This document shows positions 55,949 through 64,000 of a DNA stretch of 64,000 bases, piece by piece. Source of the stretch: Paludibacterium sp. B53371 (GTDB taxonomy: Bacteria; Pseudomonadota; Gammaproteobacteria; Burkholderiales; Chromobacteriaceae); NCBI RefSeq assembly GCF_018802765.1, contig NZ_CP069163.1:1550001-1614000 (forward strand). The letters run 5' to 3'. Both the position numbers and the translations under genes were made by a program. The notes beneath the pieces were generated by a model. That model ran no database searches and had not been told where the DNA came from. It saw only the letters and a list, made by a program, of their open reading frames with translations. The stretch's first letter is position 1. Each line of letters starts with the position of its first letter.

Positions 55949-56206
55949 ATGAGTTACCCGGTGCAAAATCCGTCGCAACTGTCCGACCACATCAAGGCGC
56001 TGCGCAAACATCGCAAGATGACCCAGGCGCAACTGGCTGCGCGGCTGGGGGTGGGGCAGAGTCGCATGGCGGCAATTGAAAAGAACCCGGCGCTGATCAG
56101 CGTCGAGCAGCTGATGGCGATTTTGTCCGTGCTGCAAACCCGGCTGGAACTGCGGCCTCAGGAGGCGGATGAGACTCGCCCGACCTCGGCGGGAGTGGAC
56201 TGGTAA
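55949..56206 (+). CDS. hipB: HipB-like antitoxin, HTH repressor
   Basis: An 85-residue XRE-type DNA-binding protein (LSDHIKALRKHRKMTQAQLA, RLGVGQSRMAAIEKNPALIS). It should neutralise HipA and repress the operon. GGAG lies 9 bases before the ATG at 55949. The stop overlaps the hipA start (TAATG). Confidence 0.9.
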   Translation: MSYPVQNPSQLSDHIKALRKHRKMTQAQLAARLGVGQSRMAAIEKNPALISVEQLMAILSVLQTRLELRPQEADETRPTSAGVDW

Positions 56207-57522
56207 TGGCACAGCATGCCCTGGCGGTCTGGATGAATGGGCTTCTTGTCGGGCATTGGCGTTGGGGGCGCCAGGGCGCTGATCATGTCTTTGAATACAC
56301 CCCGGAATGGCTGGCCGAGCCAGCCTGTCGCCCTCTGTCCTTGTCCCTGCCGATCACCGCCGAGCGTGTGGTACGGGGCGAAAGGGTGCTGAATTACTTC
56401 GATAATCTACTGCCGGACAGTCAGCGCATCCGCGAGCGCATTCGCAAGCGATTCCGCCTGACCACGACATCCACCGCCGCCTTGCTGACCGAGATCGGTC
56501 GCGATTGTGTGGGGGCTGTCCAACTGCTGCCCCCCGGCATGAGTCCGCAAGCGGTTCATGCCATCCAGGCCCGGCCGTTGACCGAGTTACAGATTGAGTC
56601 TTTGCTGGGCTCGGTCACGTCGGACGCCGTCCTGGGCCAGGATGGAGAGGCACGTGATGAATTCCGTATATCCATTGCCGGGGCCCAGGAGAAATCAGCA
56701 CTGTTGTGCATGGACGGGCAATGGTATGAACCGACCGGCAGCACCCCTACCACGCATATCCTGAAATTGCCCCTGGGGTTGGTCGGAAACCGCCAGGCAG
56801 ACTTGTCCACCTCAGTGGAGAACGAATGGCTGTGTGCTCGCCTCATGAAGGCCTGGGGCTTCCCGGTCGCCGAAACCGGGATGGCGACCTTTGGTGCCAA
56901 AAAAGTGTTGGTGGTGGAGCGCTTTGACCGTCGCTGGTCAGAAGACCGGCGCTGGATCATGCGTTTGCCTCAGGAAGATTTTTGTCAGGCAGCCGGCCTG
57001 GCCAGCCATGAGAAATATGAAAGCGATGGCGGACCGGGGATGCGTGCCTGTTTGTCCTTGTTGTCAGGAAGCGAGCATGCCATGCAGGACCAGATTCGCT
57101 TCCTGTGCGTGCAGTTTGCCTTCTGGCTGTTGGCTGCGACCGATGGTCATGCCAAAAATTACTCGATCTTTCATTTGCCGGGTGGCCGGTATCGCATGAC
57201 GCCGCTCTATGACATTCTCTCTGCGTGGCCGATTATTGGTGCGGCGGCAAATCAAGTGCCATGGCAAAAAGCACGGCTGGCCATGGCCATCCGTGGTGCA
57301 AATACCCATTACCTGCTGCGCGAAATGATTCCGCGTCGCTGGCAGGCATTGGCAGACAGTTGTCACTTGCCGCAGGCCTATCTGGCCATGCAGGACATGG
57401 TCGCCAGCGCCGAAGCGGTGCTGAAGACCGTGGAGGCCGAATTGCCGGCTGATTTTCCGCTGTCTGTCTGGTTGCCGGTTCGAGATGGTGTTCGTGCGCA
57501 ATGCCAGCGGTTTTTGCGCTGA
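56206..57522 (+). CDS. hipA: HipA-like serine/threonine kinase toxin
   Basis: A 438-residue HipA kinase; in E. coli it phosphorylates glutamyl-tRNA synthetase and causes growth arrest. The regulatory phosphorylation loop SIAGAQEKSAL (Ser156), the ATP Lys188 (HILKLPL), the catalytic Asp313 and Asn318 (TDGHAKNYS) and the metal-binding Asp336 (MTPLYDILS) are all present, so the toxin should be active. It is convergent with ahpF. Confidence 0.94.
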   Translation: MAQHALAVWMNGLLVGHWRWGRQGADHVFEYTPEWLAEPACRPLSLSLPITAERVVRGERVLNYFDNLLPDSQRIRERIRKRFRLTTTSTAALLTEIGRDCVGAVQLLPPGMSPQAVHAIQARPLTELQIESLLGSVTSDAVLGQDGEARDEFRISIAGAQEKSALLCMDGQWYEPTGSTPTTHILKLPLGLVGNRQADLSTSVENEWLCARLMKAWGFPVAETGMATFGAKKVLVVERFDRRWSEDRRWIMRLPQEDFCQAAGLASHEKYESDGGPGMRACLSLLSGSEHAMQDQIRFLCVQFAFWLLAATDGHAKNYSIFHLPGGRYRMTPLYDILSAWPIIGAAANQVPWQKARLAMAIRGANTHYLLREMIPRRWQALADSCHLPQAYLAMQDMVASAEAVLKTVEAELPADFPLSVWLPVRDGVRAQCQRFLR

Positions 57523-57554
57523 AAGGGGGCGCAAAGAGGAGCGTTTGCCCCATC

Positions 57555-57579
57555 AAAAAAAGCCACCCCGAAGGGTGGC
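57555..57579 (-). terminator. Terminator of ahpF
   Basis: On the minus strand a stem GCCACCC / GGGTGGC with a four-base loop is followed by seven T residues. Confidence 0.88.
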
Positions 57580-57591
57580 CAAGGCAGTACA

Positions 57592-59154
57592 TCAGCGGGT
57601 TTGCTGACGAATCAGGTAGTCAAAGGCGGCCAGGCTGGCTTTGGCGCCTTCGCCCATGGCGATGATGATCTGCTTGAACGGCACGGTGGTGGCGTCGCCG
57701 GCGGCAAAGATGCCGGGGGCCGAGGTCTGGCCGCGTTCGTCCACCACAATCTCGCCGCGCGGGCTCAGTTCGATGCTGCCCTTGAGCCAGTCGGTGTTCG
57801 GCAGTAGGCCGATCTGCACAAAAATCCCTTCCAGCTCGACCGTGTGATCCTGCTCCGTGACGCGGTCGCGGTACACCAGTCCGGTCACTTTCTGACCATC
57901 GCCCAATACTTCGCGGGTCTGTGCGCTCTTGATGACCGTGACATTACCCAGGCTGTTGAGCTTGGCCTGCAGCACCGCATCGGCACGCAGGGTGTCGGCA
58001 AACTCCAGCAGGGTGACATGGCTCACAATACCGGCCAGGTCGATGGCGGCTTCCACGCCCGAGTTGCCGCCGCCAATCACCGCTACACGCTTGCCCTTGA
58101 ACAGCGGGCCGTCGCAATGCGGGCAGAAGGCCACGCCCTTGTTGCGGTAATGCTGTTCGCCTGGCACGTTCATTTCACGCCAGCGCGCCCCGGTGGCCAG
58201 AATCACACTCTTACTCTTCAGCACCGCGCCGTTTTCCAGATGCACTTCGGCCAGCTGGCCGTCCTGCGCCGGCACCAGCTTGCTGGCGCGCTGCAGGTTG
58301 AGAATCTCGACCTCGTAGTCTTTGACATGCTGTTCCAGCGCCATGCCCAGCTTGGGGCCCTCGGTCTGGCTGACTGAAATGAAGTTCTCGATGGCCAGGG
58401 TGTCCAGCACCTGACCGCCAAAGCGTTCGGCCACCACCCCGGTGCGAATGCCCTTGCGTGCGGCGTAGATTGCCGCCGCCGAGCCGGCCGGGCCGCCGCC
58501 CACTACCAGCACCTCAAAGGGGGCGGTGTCTTGCAGCTTGGCCAGGGCGCGTTCCGCGCTGGCCTCGCGGTCGACCTTGGCCAGAATCTCTTCCAGACTC
58601 ATGCGGCCGCTGCCGAACAGCTCACCATTCAGGTAGACCGAGGGCACGCCCATGATCTGGCGTTGCTCGACTTCCTGCTGGAATAGCGCACCATCGATCA
58701 TCACGCTGCTGATGGCCGGGTTGGTCAGGGCCATCAGGTTCAGTGCCTGCACCACGTCCGGGCAGTTGTGGCAACTGAGCGAGATGAAGACTTCAAAATG
58801 AAGCGGGCCATTCAGCTGGCGGATTTGTGCCAGCAGCTCGGCTTCGACCTTGGCCGGATGGCCGCCGGTTTGCAGCAGGGCCAGTACCAGCGAGGTGAAT
58901 TCATGGCCGAGCGGAATGCCGGCAAAGTGGATGCGACCGTCTTCGCCGGGTCGGCCTACGCTGAAGGACGGGCGCCGCGCCTGCTGGCCGTCGCTGCGCA
59001 GTTGAATCAGCGTGGACAGGCTGGCAATTTCCTGCAGCAGCCCGTACATCTCCTGCGCCTTGGTGCTGTCGTCCAGCGAAGCCACCAGCTCGATCGGCTG
59101 TTGCAGGCGGGTCAGGTAGCTTTGCAGTTGAGTCTTGATGTTTTGTTCCAGCAT
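57592..59154 (-). CDS. ahpF: Alkyl hydroperoxide reductase subunit F
   Basis: AhpF passes electrons from NADH to AhpC. The 520-residue protein has an N-terminal double thioredoxin-fold domain with [11 protein letters not shown], a FAD domain ([20 protein letters not shown]) and a thioredoxin-reductase-like redox centre [13 protein letters not shown], with the NAD motif [22 protein letters not shown] precedes the ATG. It lies 108 bases downstream of ahpC. Confidence 0.97.
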   Translation of the reverse strand: MLEQNIKTQLQSYLTRLQQPIELVASLDDSTKAQEMYGLLQEIASLSTLIQLRSDGQQARRPSFSVGRPGEDGRIHFAGIPLGHEFTSLVLALLQTGGHPAKVEAELLAQIRQLNGPLHFEVFISLSCHNCPDVVQALNLMALTNPAISSVMIDGALFQQEVEQRQIMGVPSVYLNGELFGSGRMSLEEILAKVDREASAERALAKLQDTAPFEVLVVGGGPAGSAAAIYAARKGIRTGVVAERFGGQVLDTLAIENFISVSQTEGPKLGMALEQHVKDYEVEILNLQRASKLVPAQDGQLAEVHLENGAVLKSKSVILATGARWREMNVPGEQHYRNKGVAFCPHCDGPLFKGKRVAVIGGGNSGVEAAIDLAGIVSHVTLLEFADTLRADAVLQAKLNSLGNVTVIKSAQTREVLGDGQKVTGLVYRDRVTEQDHTVELEGIFVQIGLLPNTDWLKGSIELSPRGEIVVDERGQTSAPGIFAAGDATTVPFKQIIIAMGEGAKASLAAFDYLIRQQTR

Positions 59155-59262
59155 GGTGTTCTCCTGAATGCATGAGGGTGGCCGTTGGCACGGGCAAGGG
59201 CGGTCCCTTGCTGCTGCCAGCGGGGCAGCAGGGGTGTCGGGCTGGCCGACACCCCGGGGGCG

Positions 59263-59832
59263 TTAGATCTTGCCGACCAGGTCCAGCGACGGGGCCAGGG
59301 TGGCTTCGCCTTCTTTCCACTTGGCCGGGCATACTTCGCCCGGGTGGCTGGCGACGTACTGGGCAGCCTTGACCTTGCGCAGCAGTTCGCTGGCATCGCG
59401 GCCGATACCGCCGGCGTTGATTTCGATGATCTGGATCTTGCCTTCCGGGTCGATCACGAAGGTGCCGCGTTCGGCCATGCCTTCTTCTTCAATCATCACG
59501 CCGAAGTTGCGCGACAGGACGCCGGTCGGGTCACCCACCATCGGGTAGCTGATCTTGCGGATGGTGTCCGAGCTGTCATGCCAGGCCTTGTGGGTGAAGT
59601 GGGTGTCGGTCGAGACCGAGTAGATTTCCACGCCCAGTTTCTTGAATTCGGCGTAGTTGTCGGCCAGGTCGCCCAGTTCGGTCGGGCAGACGAAGGTGAA
59701 GTCGGCCGGGTAGAAGAAGACCACAGACCACTTGCCCTTCAGGTCGGCGTCGGATACCGGCACGAAGTTGCCGTTGTGGAATGCGGTGGCCTTGAACGGC
59801 TTGATTTCGGTGTTGATCAGGGAAGTCGACAT
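59263..59832 (-). CDS. ahpC: Peroxiredoxin AhpC
   Basis: A 189-residue typical 2-Cys peroxiredoxin reducing H2O2 and organic peroxides. The peroxidatic Cys is in [13 protein letters not shown] and the resolving Cys in [16 protein letters not shown] lies before the ATG at 59832. GATA-N9-TATC in the upstream region (59900-59920 on the plus strand) weakly resembles half of an OxyR site. Confidence 0.97.
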   Translation of the reverse strand: MSTSLINTEIKPFKATAFHNGNFVPVSDADLKGKWSVVFFYPADFTFVCPTELGDLADNYAEFKKLGVEIYSVSTDTHFTHKAWHDSSDTIRKISYPMVGDPTGVLSRNFGVMIEEEGMAERGTFVIDPEGKIQIIEINAGGIGRDASELLRKVKAAQYVASHPGEVCPAKWKEGEATLAPSLDLVGKI

Positions 59833-59970
59833 GGTGTTTCTCCTATCAGGGGTTTGAGCAATCTCGGCTTGTGCCGTCGTGTTGCTATGCATGATATGGA
59901 GAAGCTATCAATCAATCCACTTGATTATATTTATGCTATTAATTGGTGTTGGCTATGGGCATGGGCAGGC

Positions 59971-60010
59971 TAAACAGAGGGGTCAGGTCTTAAACAAAGG
60001 GGTCAGGTCT
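59971..60010. repeat. Tandem 20-base repeat
   Basis: Two adjacent 20-base units, 59971-59990 and 59991-60010, differ at one position (CAGAGG vs CAAAGG). Each contains GGGGTCAGGTCT, the core of the following inverted repeat, so the left part of that element has been duplicated. Confidence 0.85.
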
Positions 60011-60055
60011 TGTTTTTTGCACCCGGGCGCAAAAAACAAGACCTGACCCCTTTGT
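59994..60055. repeat. 27-bp-arm inverted repeat, copy 2
   Basis: A perfect inverted repeat, arms 59994-60020 and 60029-60055 with an 8-base loop, sharing GGGGTCAGGTCTTGT and TTTTGC with the copy at 51135-51195. It lies 14 bases beyond the FUSC gene stop and could end its transcript. Confidence 0.85.
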
Positions 60056-60069
60056 CTGGCTGTGGATGG

Positions 60070-61101
60070 TCAGGCTTTGCGGCGTTCGCGCGGCAGCCAG
60101 GGGCGGATTTTCAGGTAGATCACTGCGCCCAGCCCGGCGACGGCGCAGCCGACCACGGTGTTTTCCATGCGGGCAATGGCCAGCAGGGTGGAGGCCTGCG
60201 GGTAGCCGAAGTCCAGCAGCACCATCACCAGGGCGGTGATCGGTACGACGGCCAGCCAGTAGCTGCGATTGAGCAGCAGGGCGGTGGCGGCGCCCAGCAG
60301 CATGGACAGCACGGCCAGCCAGGCTTCGTTGTGGCACCAGGTCAGGATGGCCCAGCCGATCAGGGCGCCGATCAGGGAGCCAGCCAGACGTTGTACCAGC
60401 TTGGCCAGGCTGTGCTGCGGGTCGTAGACGGTGACGATGGCGATGGTCAGCGGCACCCAGTAGGCACGGGTCAGGTCCAGGCCATAGGCGATGGCATAGC
60501 CGGCCAGAATCTTGCTGGCGAAATAGAAGGTGAAGTCGCCATTGCTGTGCCGGCGGCGCAGTAGCCGGTTCATGGCCTCGAACAGCATCGGGCCGAATTG
60601 TTTTTCCGGTTTGCCGCTCAGCAGCCGGTCCAGCAGCACCGACAGAATGCCGGTAAGGCCGCCCAGCAGCAGGTAGCTGCCTGCCAGCGGCGACAAGCGC
60701 GGGTCACTGTTGCCGAATAAAAAGGCAATCAGCCAGTACTTGCTCATCAGCTCCACCGAGGTGCCGGTGCCCTGTAGCCAGCCGGCCAGCAGCGAGAAGG
60801 CCAGCAGAAAGGCCAGCGGGGCGCCCGGCACCCAGCGTCCGACATAGCCGGCAATGCCGCACAACAGCATGCCGACGGTCATGTAGACGATGGCGACGAT
60901 GCGTTCGCTGGTCTGGCCGCCGTTATCGACAAACATCGAATATAGGCCCGCCACACCGCCATACACCGCCGGCATGAACTCGCCGCGCCACAGGGCGATG
61001 AACAGCGGCAGACCAATGGCAATGGCGCCGCGCATGGCGCGTCGCCAGTTGGCAGGCTGGCTGTTGTCAAAACTCAGTGCTGGGTGCAGGAAATGACGCA
61101 T
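60070..61101 (-). CDS. FUSC-family inner-membrane protein
   Basis: A 343-residue protein with about ten membrane helices in two blocks, matching the fusaric-acid-resistance/aromatic acid exporter type (FUSC) without the long cytoplasmic domain of AaeB. Features include RRAMRGAIAIGLPLFIALWR, GLDLTRAYWVPLTIAIVTVY and RLAGSLIGALIGWAIL. The substrate is unknown; no membrane-fusion partner is adjacent. Confidence 0.82.
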   Translation of the reverse strand: MRHFLHPALSFDNSQPANWRRAMRGAIAIGLPLFIALWRGEFMPAVYGGVAGLYSMFVDNGGQTSERIVAIVYMTVGMLLCGIAGYVGRWVPGAPLAFLLAFSLLAGWLQGTGTSVELMSKYWLIAFLFGNSDPRLSPLAGSYLLLGGLTGILSVLLDRLLSGKPEKQFGPMLFEAMNRLLRRRHSNGDFTFYFASKILAGYAIAYGLDLTRAYWVPLTIAIVTVYDPQHSLAKLVQRLAGSLIGALIGWAILTWCHNEAWLAVLSMLLGAATALLLNRSYWLAVVPITALVMVLLDFGYPQASTLLAIARMENTVVGCAVAGLGAVIYLKIRPWLPRERRKA

Positions 61102-61400
61102 GGCAAAAGGGGCTAAGGGTGATGGAGCGGGAAATTAAAGCAAAAGTTGTCATATGGAAAGGGTTTTCTGATCACGGTGGGCCGGCGGGTCAAGCCATGG
61201 TCATATCGACCAGGCTCACTGCGTCAGATCAAGCCTTGCTGTAGCTGTCTCACTACACCTCACAACCCTTGTGGCATATCAAACAATGCGACTTGCCGCT
61301 GTCCTATGATGCGTGCGACGGCGCCATACCGGCGCAGCGACACGCGGCACAGGGAGTCGCAGTGTGGCGGGCAGGTTTCTTTTTCCCGAAAGGGTTTTCC
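61102..61400. promoter_or_regulatory. Divergent promoter region, FUSC gene / redox operon
   Basis: 299 bases between divergent genes and the likely site of both promoters. No convincing sigma-54 (GG-N10-GC) or known regulator site was found. The right part is open in frame with the redox gene, but that extension has no family similarity. Confidence 0.45.
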
Positions 61401-63392
61401 ATGACTTATCCGGTATACGGGATATGGGACGGCAAGCGTTATGACTACCGCCGCAAGGCACCGAAGGATCCGGTGACGGTGGTGAAAGGTCTGGAAACGC
61501 TGATCCCCGACAATCCCACCAGCGGTTTCATCGCTGATCGCGGTTTCCTGGTGTTTGATGGCAAGGCCAATCTGGCGCAGATGTTCCTGCAGCACATGAC
61601 CCGTGCCGCGCAGGAGTCCTGTGGCCGCTGCACACCGTGCCGTGTCGGCACTCAGCGCCTGCGCGATCTGCTGCACCAGTTTGCCTATGACGAAACCCGT
61701 GGCGAGGTGCTGGCAGAGATCGAACTGCTGGCACAGCAAGTCACCGAGACCTCGCTGTGCGGCATGGGCCAGACCTGTGCCAAGGCGCTGTGGCAGGCGC
61801 TGCGCGAATTCCGCGACGAATTCCGTCCGCTGACTGTGGCGCAGTGTGCCCAGACCCCGGGCAGCTTCAGCTATACCACCGCGCCCTGTATCGAGGTCTG
61901 CCCGTCCAAGGTGGATGTGCCGAAGTACATCGATGGCGTCAAGGGTGGCAAATTCGACTACGCCCTGGGCGTGGTGCTGGAAAAATATTCCATGGCGGCC
62001 ACCTGCGGACGCGTTTGTGTGCGTTTCTGCGAAGACGCCTGTCGCCGCAAGGCGGTAGACGGTCCGGTCGGCATTCGCATGCTCAAGCGTTATGCGGCCG
62101 ATGTGGCGTTGTCCGGCGGCAAGGCGCTGGACATTCCGGTGCCGACGCTGAAGCGTGAACAGCGCGTGGCGGTCATTGGCGCTGGTCCGGCCGGCATCAC
62201 CTGTGCCTACAAGCTGCTGCTCGATGGCTTCCAGGTCGATCTCTACGATGCGCAGAAGTCTGCAGGCGGCATGGCCTCGGTCGGGATTCCGAGCTATCGC
62301 CTGCCCAAGGATGTGCTCAAGGCTGAAACCGAAACCCTGATTCGCCATCTCGGCGGCCGTTTCTTCTTCGACAAGGCGCTGGGACGGGATTTCACGCTGG
62401 ACGATCTGACCGCTCAGGGCTATCAGGCCGTATTCCTCGGTTATGGTGCCAGCCAGGGCACGCTGCTGGGGGTCAAGAACGAAGATCCGACGCTGGAAGG
62501 TTATGAGTCCGGGGTCGACTTCCTGCTCAAGGTGCACAAATACGTCGAGTTTGGCCTGCCTTACGAAGTGACTGGTGATGTGGTGGTGGTCGGTGGCGGC
62601 AACGTGGCCATGGACTGTGTGCGTTCGGCCAAACGCATGGGTGCTCGCTCGGTGCATCTGGTCTATCGCCGCACCGTGGATGACATGCCGGCCGATCGCG
62701 AAGAAATCGTCGCCAGCGGTCACGAGGCCATTCATTTCCATTGCCTGCAGAACCCGTCCTCGCTGGTGGTTCAGGATGGCCGTGTCACCGGGGTCGAGCT
62801 GGTGACCATGCGTCAGACCGAGCTGGATGCCCGTGGTCGTCGCAGTGTCGAGCCGGTGCCGGGCAGCGAGCACATCATGCATTGCGATCTGGTGATTGCC
62901 GCGATTGGCCAGCAGGTCGACAAGAGTGTGCTGCGTCCGGAAGACGGCATCACGCTCGACAAGTGGCACTGCATCACCGTCAATCCGGATACGCTGGAAA
63001 CCTCCCGCAAGGGCGTGTTTGCCGGCGGCGACTGCGTGCTCGGGCCGTTGACCCTGGTCAACGCGCTGGATCACGGCGATCGTGCGGCCGCCAGCATTCG
63101 CGAATATCTGTTGACTGGCAGCATCACCATCAAGCCGGCGGCGCGCATGCAGCAACTGCTGGCCGCCAACAAGCTGCTGAGCGGTGAGGGCGTGGATGTG
63201 GCACCGATACCGCGTGAACGGGCACATGTACCGGAGCAGGCCGCCGAAGTGCGGGTGCGCAATTTCAAGGAAGTGGATGGCTGTCTGAGCAAGGAGGCGG
63301 CGTACGAAGAAGCCAAGCGCTGCCTGCGTTGCTACCGGGTTTATTCGCTCTCGACCGCTCGCCCGCTGGCCTCGGCCCGGGCAGGACAGTGA
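61401..63392 (+). CDS. NuoF-type Fe-S domain fused to a GltD-like flavoprotein
   Basis: A 663-residue cytosolic redox protein. Residues ~60-135 match the NuoF Fe-S binding region (Cys74, Cys77, Cys80 in ESCGRCTPCRVG and Cys120 in SLCGMGQTC). Next comes a Cys-rich GltD N-terminal part (APCIEVCPSKVDVPKYI, ATCGRVCVRFCEDACRRK), then FAD (VAVIGAGPAGITCAYKL) and NAD(P) (VVVVGGGNVAMDCVRSAKRM) domains; the tail keeps CLRCYR. It should move electrons between NAD(P)H and Fe-S proteins. With the next gene it forms a formate dehydrogenase or hydrogenase-type complex. Start at 61401, where similarity begins. Confidence 0.8.
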   Translation: MTYPVYGIWDGKRYDYRRKAPKDPVTVVKGLETLIPDNPTSGFIADRGFLVFDGKANLAQMFLQHMTRAAQESCGRCTPCRVGTQRLRDLLHQFAYDETRGEVLAEIELLAQQVTETSLCGMGQTCAKALWQALREFRDEFRPLTVAQCAQTPGSFSYTTAPCIEVCPSKVDVPKYIDGVKGGKFDYALGVVLEKYSMAATCGRVCVRFCEDACRRKAVDGPVGIRMLKRYAADVALSGGKALDIPVPTLKREQRVAVIGAGPAGITCAYKLLLDGFQVDLYDAQKSAGGMASVGIPSYRLPKDVLKAETETLIRHLGGRFFFDKALGRDFTLDDLTAQGYQAVFLGYGASQGTLLGVKNEDPTLEGYESGVDFLLKVHKYVEFGLPYEVTGDVVVVGGGNVAMDCVRSAKRMGARSVHLVYRRTVDDMPADREEIVASGHEAIHFHCLQNPSSLVVQDGRVTGVELVTMRQTELDARGRRSVEPVPGSEHIMHCDLVIAAIGQQVDKSVLRPEDGITLDKWHCITVNPDTLETSRKGVFAGGDCVLGPLTLVNALDHGDRAAASIREYLLTGSITIKPAARMQQLLAANKLLSGEGVDVAPIPRERAHVPEQAAEVRVRNFKEVDGCLSKEAAYEEAKRCLRCYRVYSLSTARPLASARAGQ

Positions 63393-63402
63393 GGAGGCCG
63401 CC

Positions 63403-64000
63403 ATGCAAGCATTGATTAATGGACAAGCGTACGACTTCAAGGCCGGGCAGACCATTCTGCAAGTGGCGCGCGAGCACGATATTTTCATTCCCACCCTGTG
63501 CGAACTGAACGATATCGACCACGCGCCGGGCACCTGCCGGGTGTGTCTGGTGGAAGTGAATGATGGCCAGAGTGCCGAGCCACGCTTTCTGACCGCCTGT
63601 GACACTCCGCTGCAGGAAGGCTGGCAGGTGCAGACCCGCACGGCCAAGGTGCAGGACATGCGCCGGGTGCAGGTGGAAATGACCATGGCTGATCACCATC
63701 AGTCCTGTTCGACCTGCAAGCGCAACGGCAATTGCGAGTTGCTCAGCGTGGCCAATTCGGTTGGCCTGACCACGGTCGATTTCCATTACACCCAGGGCTG
63801 GGAAAACGACGAACCGATGGATGAGGGCCAGGCGATCATCTATGACCGCAGCCGCTGCATCCGCTGTCAGCGTTGCGTGGCTGTCTGCCGCAATGTGCAG
63901 AACATCGACTCGCTGGAGCTGGCCGGCTGGGGCAGTACCGCCGGCATCCGTCTCAAGGGTGGTTCGGTCGAGCCCTCGCCCTGTGTGACTTGCGGTCAGT
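63403..64000 (+). CDS. Multi-FeS redox subunit (formate dehydrogenase alpha or [FeFe]-hydrogenase-like), 3' end missing
   Basis: 199 residues are visible. A 2Fe-2S ferredoxin domain (Cys33, Cys45, Cys48, Cys66), a His-Cys3 4Fe-4S site (His98 or 99, Cys102, Cys105, Cys111 in DHHQSCSTCKRNGNC), and a ferredoxin module (Cys152, 155, 158, 162 in RCIRCQRCVAVC) followed by PSPCVTCGQ, the second cluster's start. This order is shared by NAD-linked formate dehydrogenase alpha subunits, [FeFe]-hydrogenases and NuoG. The catalytic domain lies outside the window. GAGGAGG precedes the ATG, 10 bases after the fusion gene. Confidence 0.8.
   Translation, partial: MQALINGQAYDFKAGQTILQVAREHDIFIPTLCELNDIDHAPGTCRVCLVEVNDGQSAEPRFLTACDTPLQEGWQVQTRTAKVQDMRRVQVEMTMADHHQSCSTCKRNGNCELLSVANSVGLTTVDFHYTQGWENDEPMDEGQAIIYDRSRCIRCQRCVAVCRNVQNIDSLELAGWGSTAGIRLKGGSVEPSPCVTCGQ

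Noticed and set aside
59890-59960. OxyR-like ATAG/CTAT half sites upstream of ahpC
   Set aside because: Only one weak half pair matches; the full four-part OxyR pattern is absent, so it was not called as a site.
61250-61310. A TGGCAT...ATGC stretch resembling a sigma-54 promoter
   Set aside because: The GG and GC elements are 13 bases apart, not the required 10.
61260-63686. An 808-codon open frame opposite the NuoF/GltD fusion
   Set aside because: Same antisense effect; it spans the gap between two real genes and has no family similarity.

Overview
The window is a high-GC chromosome segment from a betaproteobacterium. Gene content and protein style (acidic-tailed RluD, Atm1-type ABC transporter, gph/rpe grouping, separate trpE and trpGD) suggest Neisseriales, probably a Chromobacteriaceae-like organism; this is inferred from recognition, not a search. 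Coding density is high. No rRNA, tRNA, CRISPR array or complete insertion sequence was found.

Layout. 1-5.7 kb: the 3' part of a thiolase, then an ALDH / Tat-signal small subunit / GMC dehydrogenase operon facing a TetR regulator. 5.7-22 kb is core metabolism and information processing: prfC, pgeF-rluD, bamD (start codon overlapping that of rluD), a PII protein, purL, cdd, a GAF-GGDEF-EAL protein with a degenerate GGDEF, prmB, a phosphohexomutase and trpGD. 22-34 kb is mostly molybdenum biology: a mod operon (modE-modA-di-Mop-modB-modC) with a perfect ModE-type operator abutting the modE start codon, a divergent ModA-like paralogue with a family-3 binding protein downstream, a sugar-efflux MFS gene, an MCP, and moaC diverging from mobB-moaD-moaE-mobA-moeA. 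34-43 kb: a degenerate EAL-like protein with a DUF2325 protein, a sulfate-binding protein, a small exported protein, a GAF/degenerate-GGDEF protein, trpE, an unrecognised secreted protein and an rpe-SDR-gph operon. 43-53 kb: apaG, an Atm1-like exporter, pepD, small uncharacterised genes, a pseudouridine-catabolism pair (psuK with a fused HTH, psuG), tag, a 2-oxoglutarate oxygenase and an FMN reductase.

53.3-55.9 kb is an AT-richer accessory island. It holds an orphan polymorphic-toxin C-terminus with a JAMM-like metal motif, a small partner gene, the tail of a second toxin-like protein, and a chain of translationally coupled small genes, the last interrupted by an in-frame amber codon. No secretion or delivery module (CdiA, Rhs, VgrG) is present. 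A hipBA toxin-antitoxin operon with two equally spaced operator copies follows immediately. This island is the best candidate in the window for something undescribed.

57.5-64 kb: ahpF and ahpC, a FUSC-family membrane protein, and the start of an iron-sulfur redox operon: a NuoF-type Fe-S domain fused to a GltD-type flavoprotein, followed by a truncated multi-FeS protein that is either a formate dehydrogenase alpha subunit or an [FeFe]-hydrogenase-like protein. The abundant molybdenum uptake and cofactor genes make the former attractive, but the deciding domain lies beyond the window. Two copies of a related 27-bp-arm inverted repeat occur at 51.1 and 60.0 kb.
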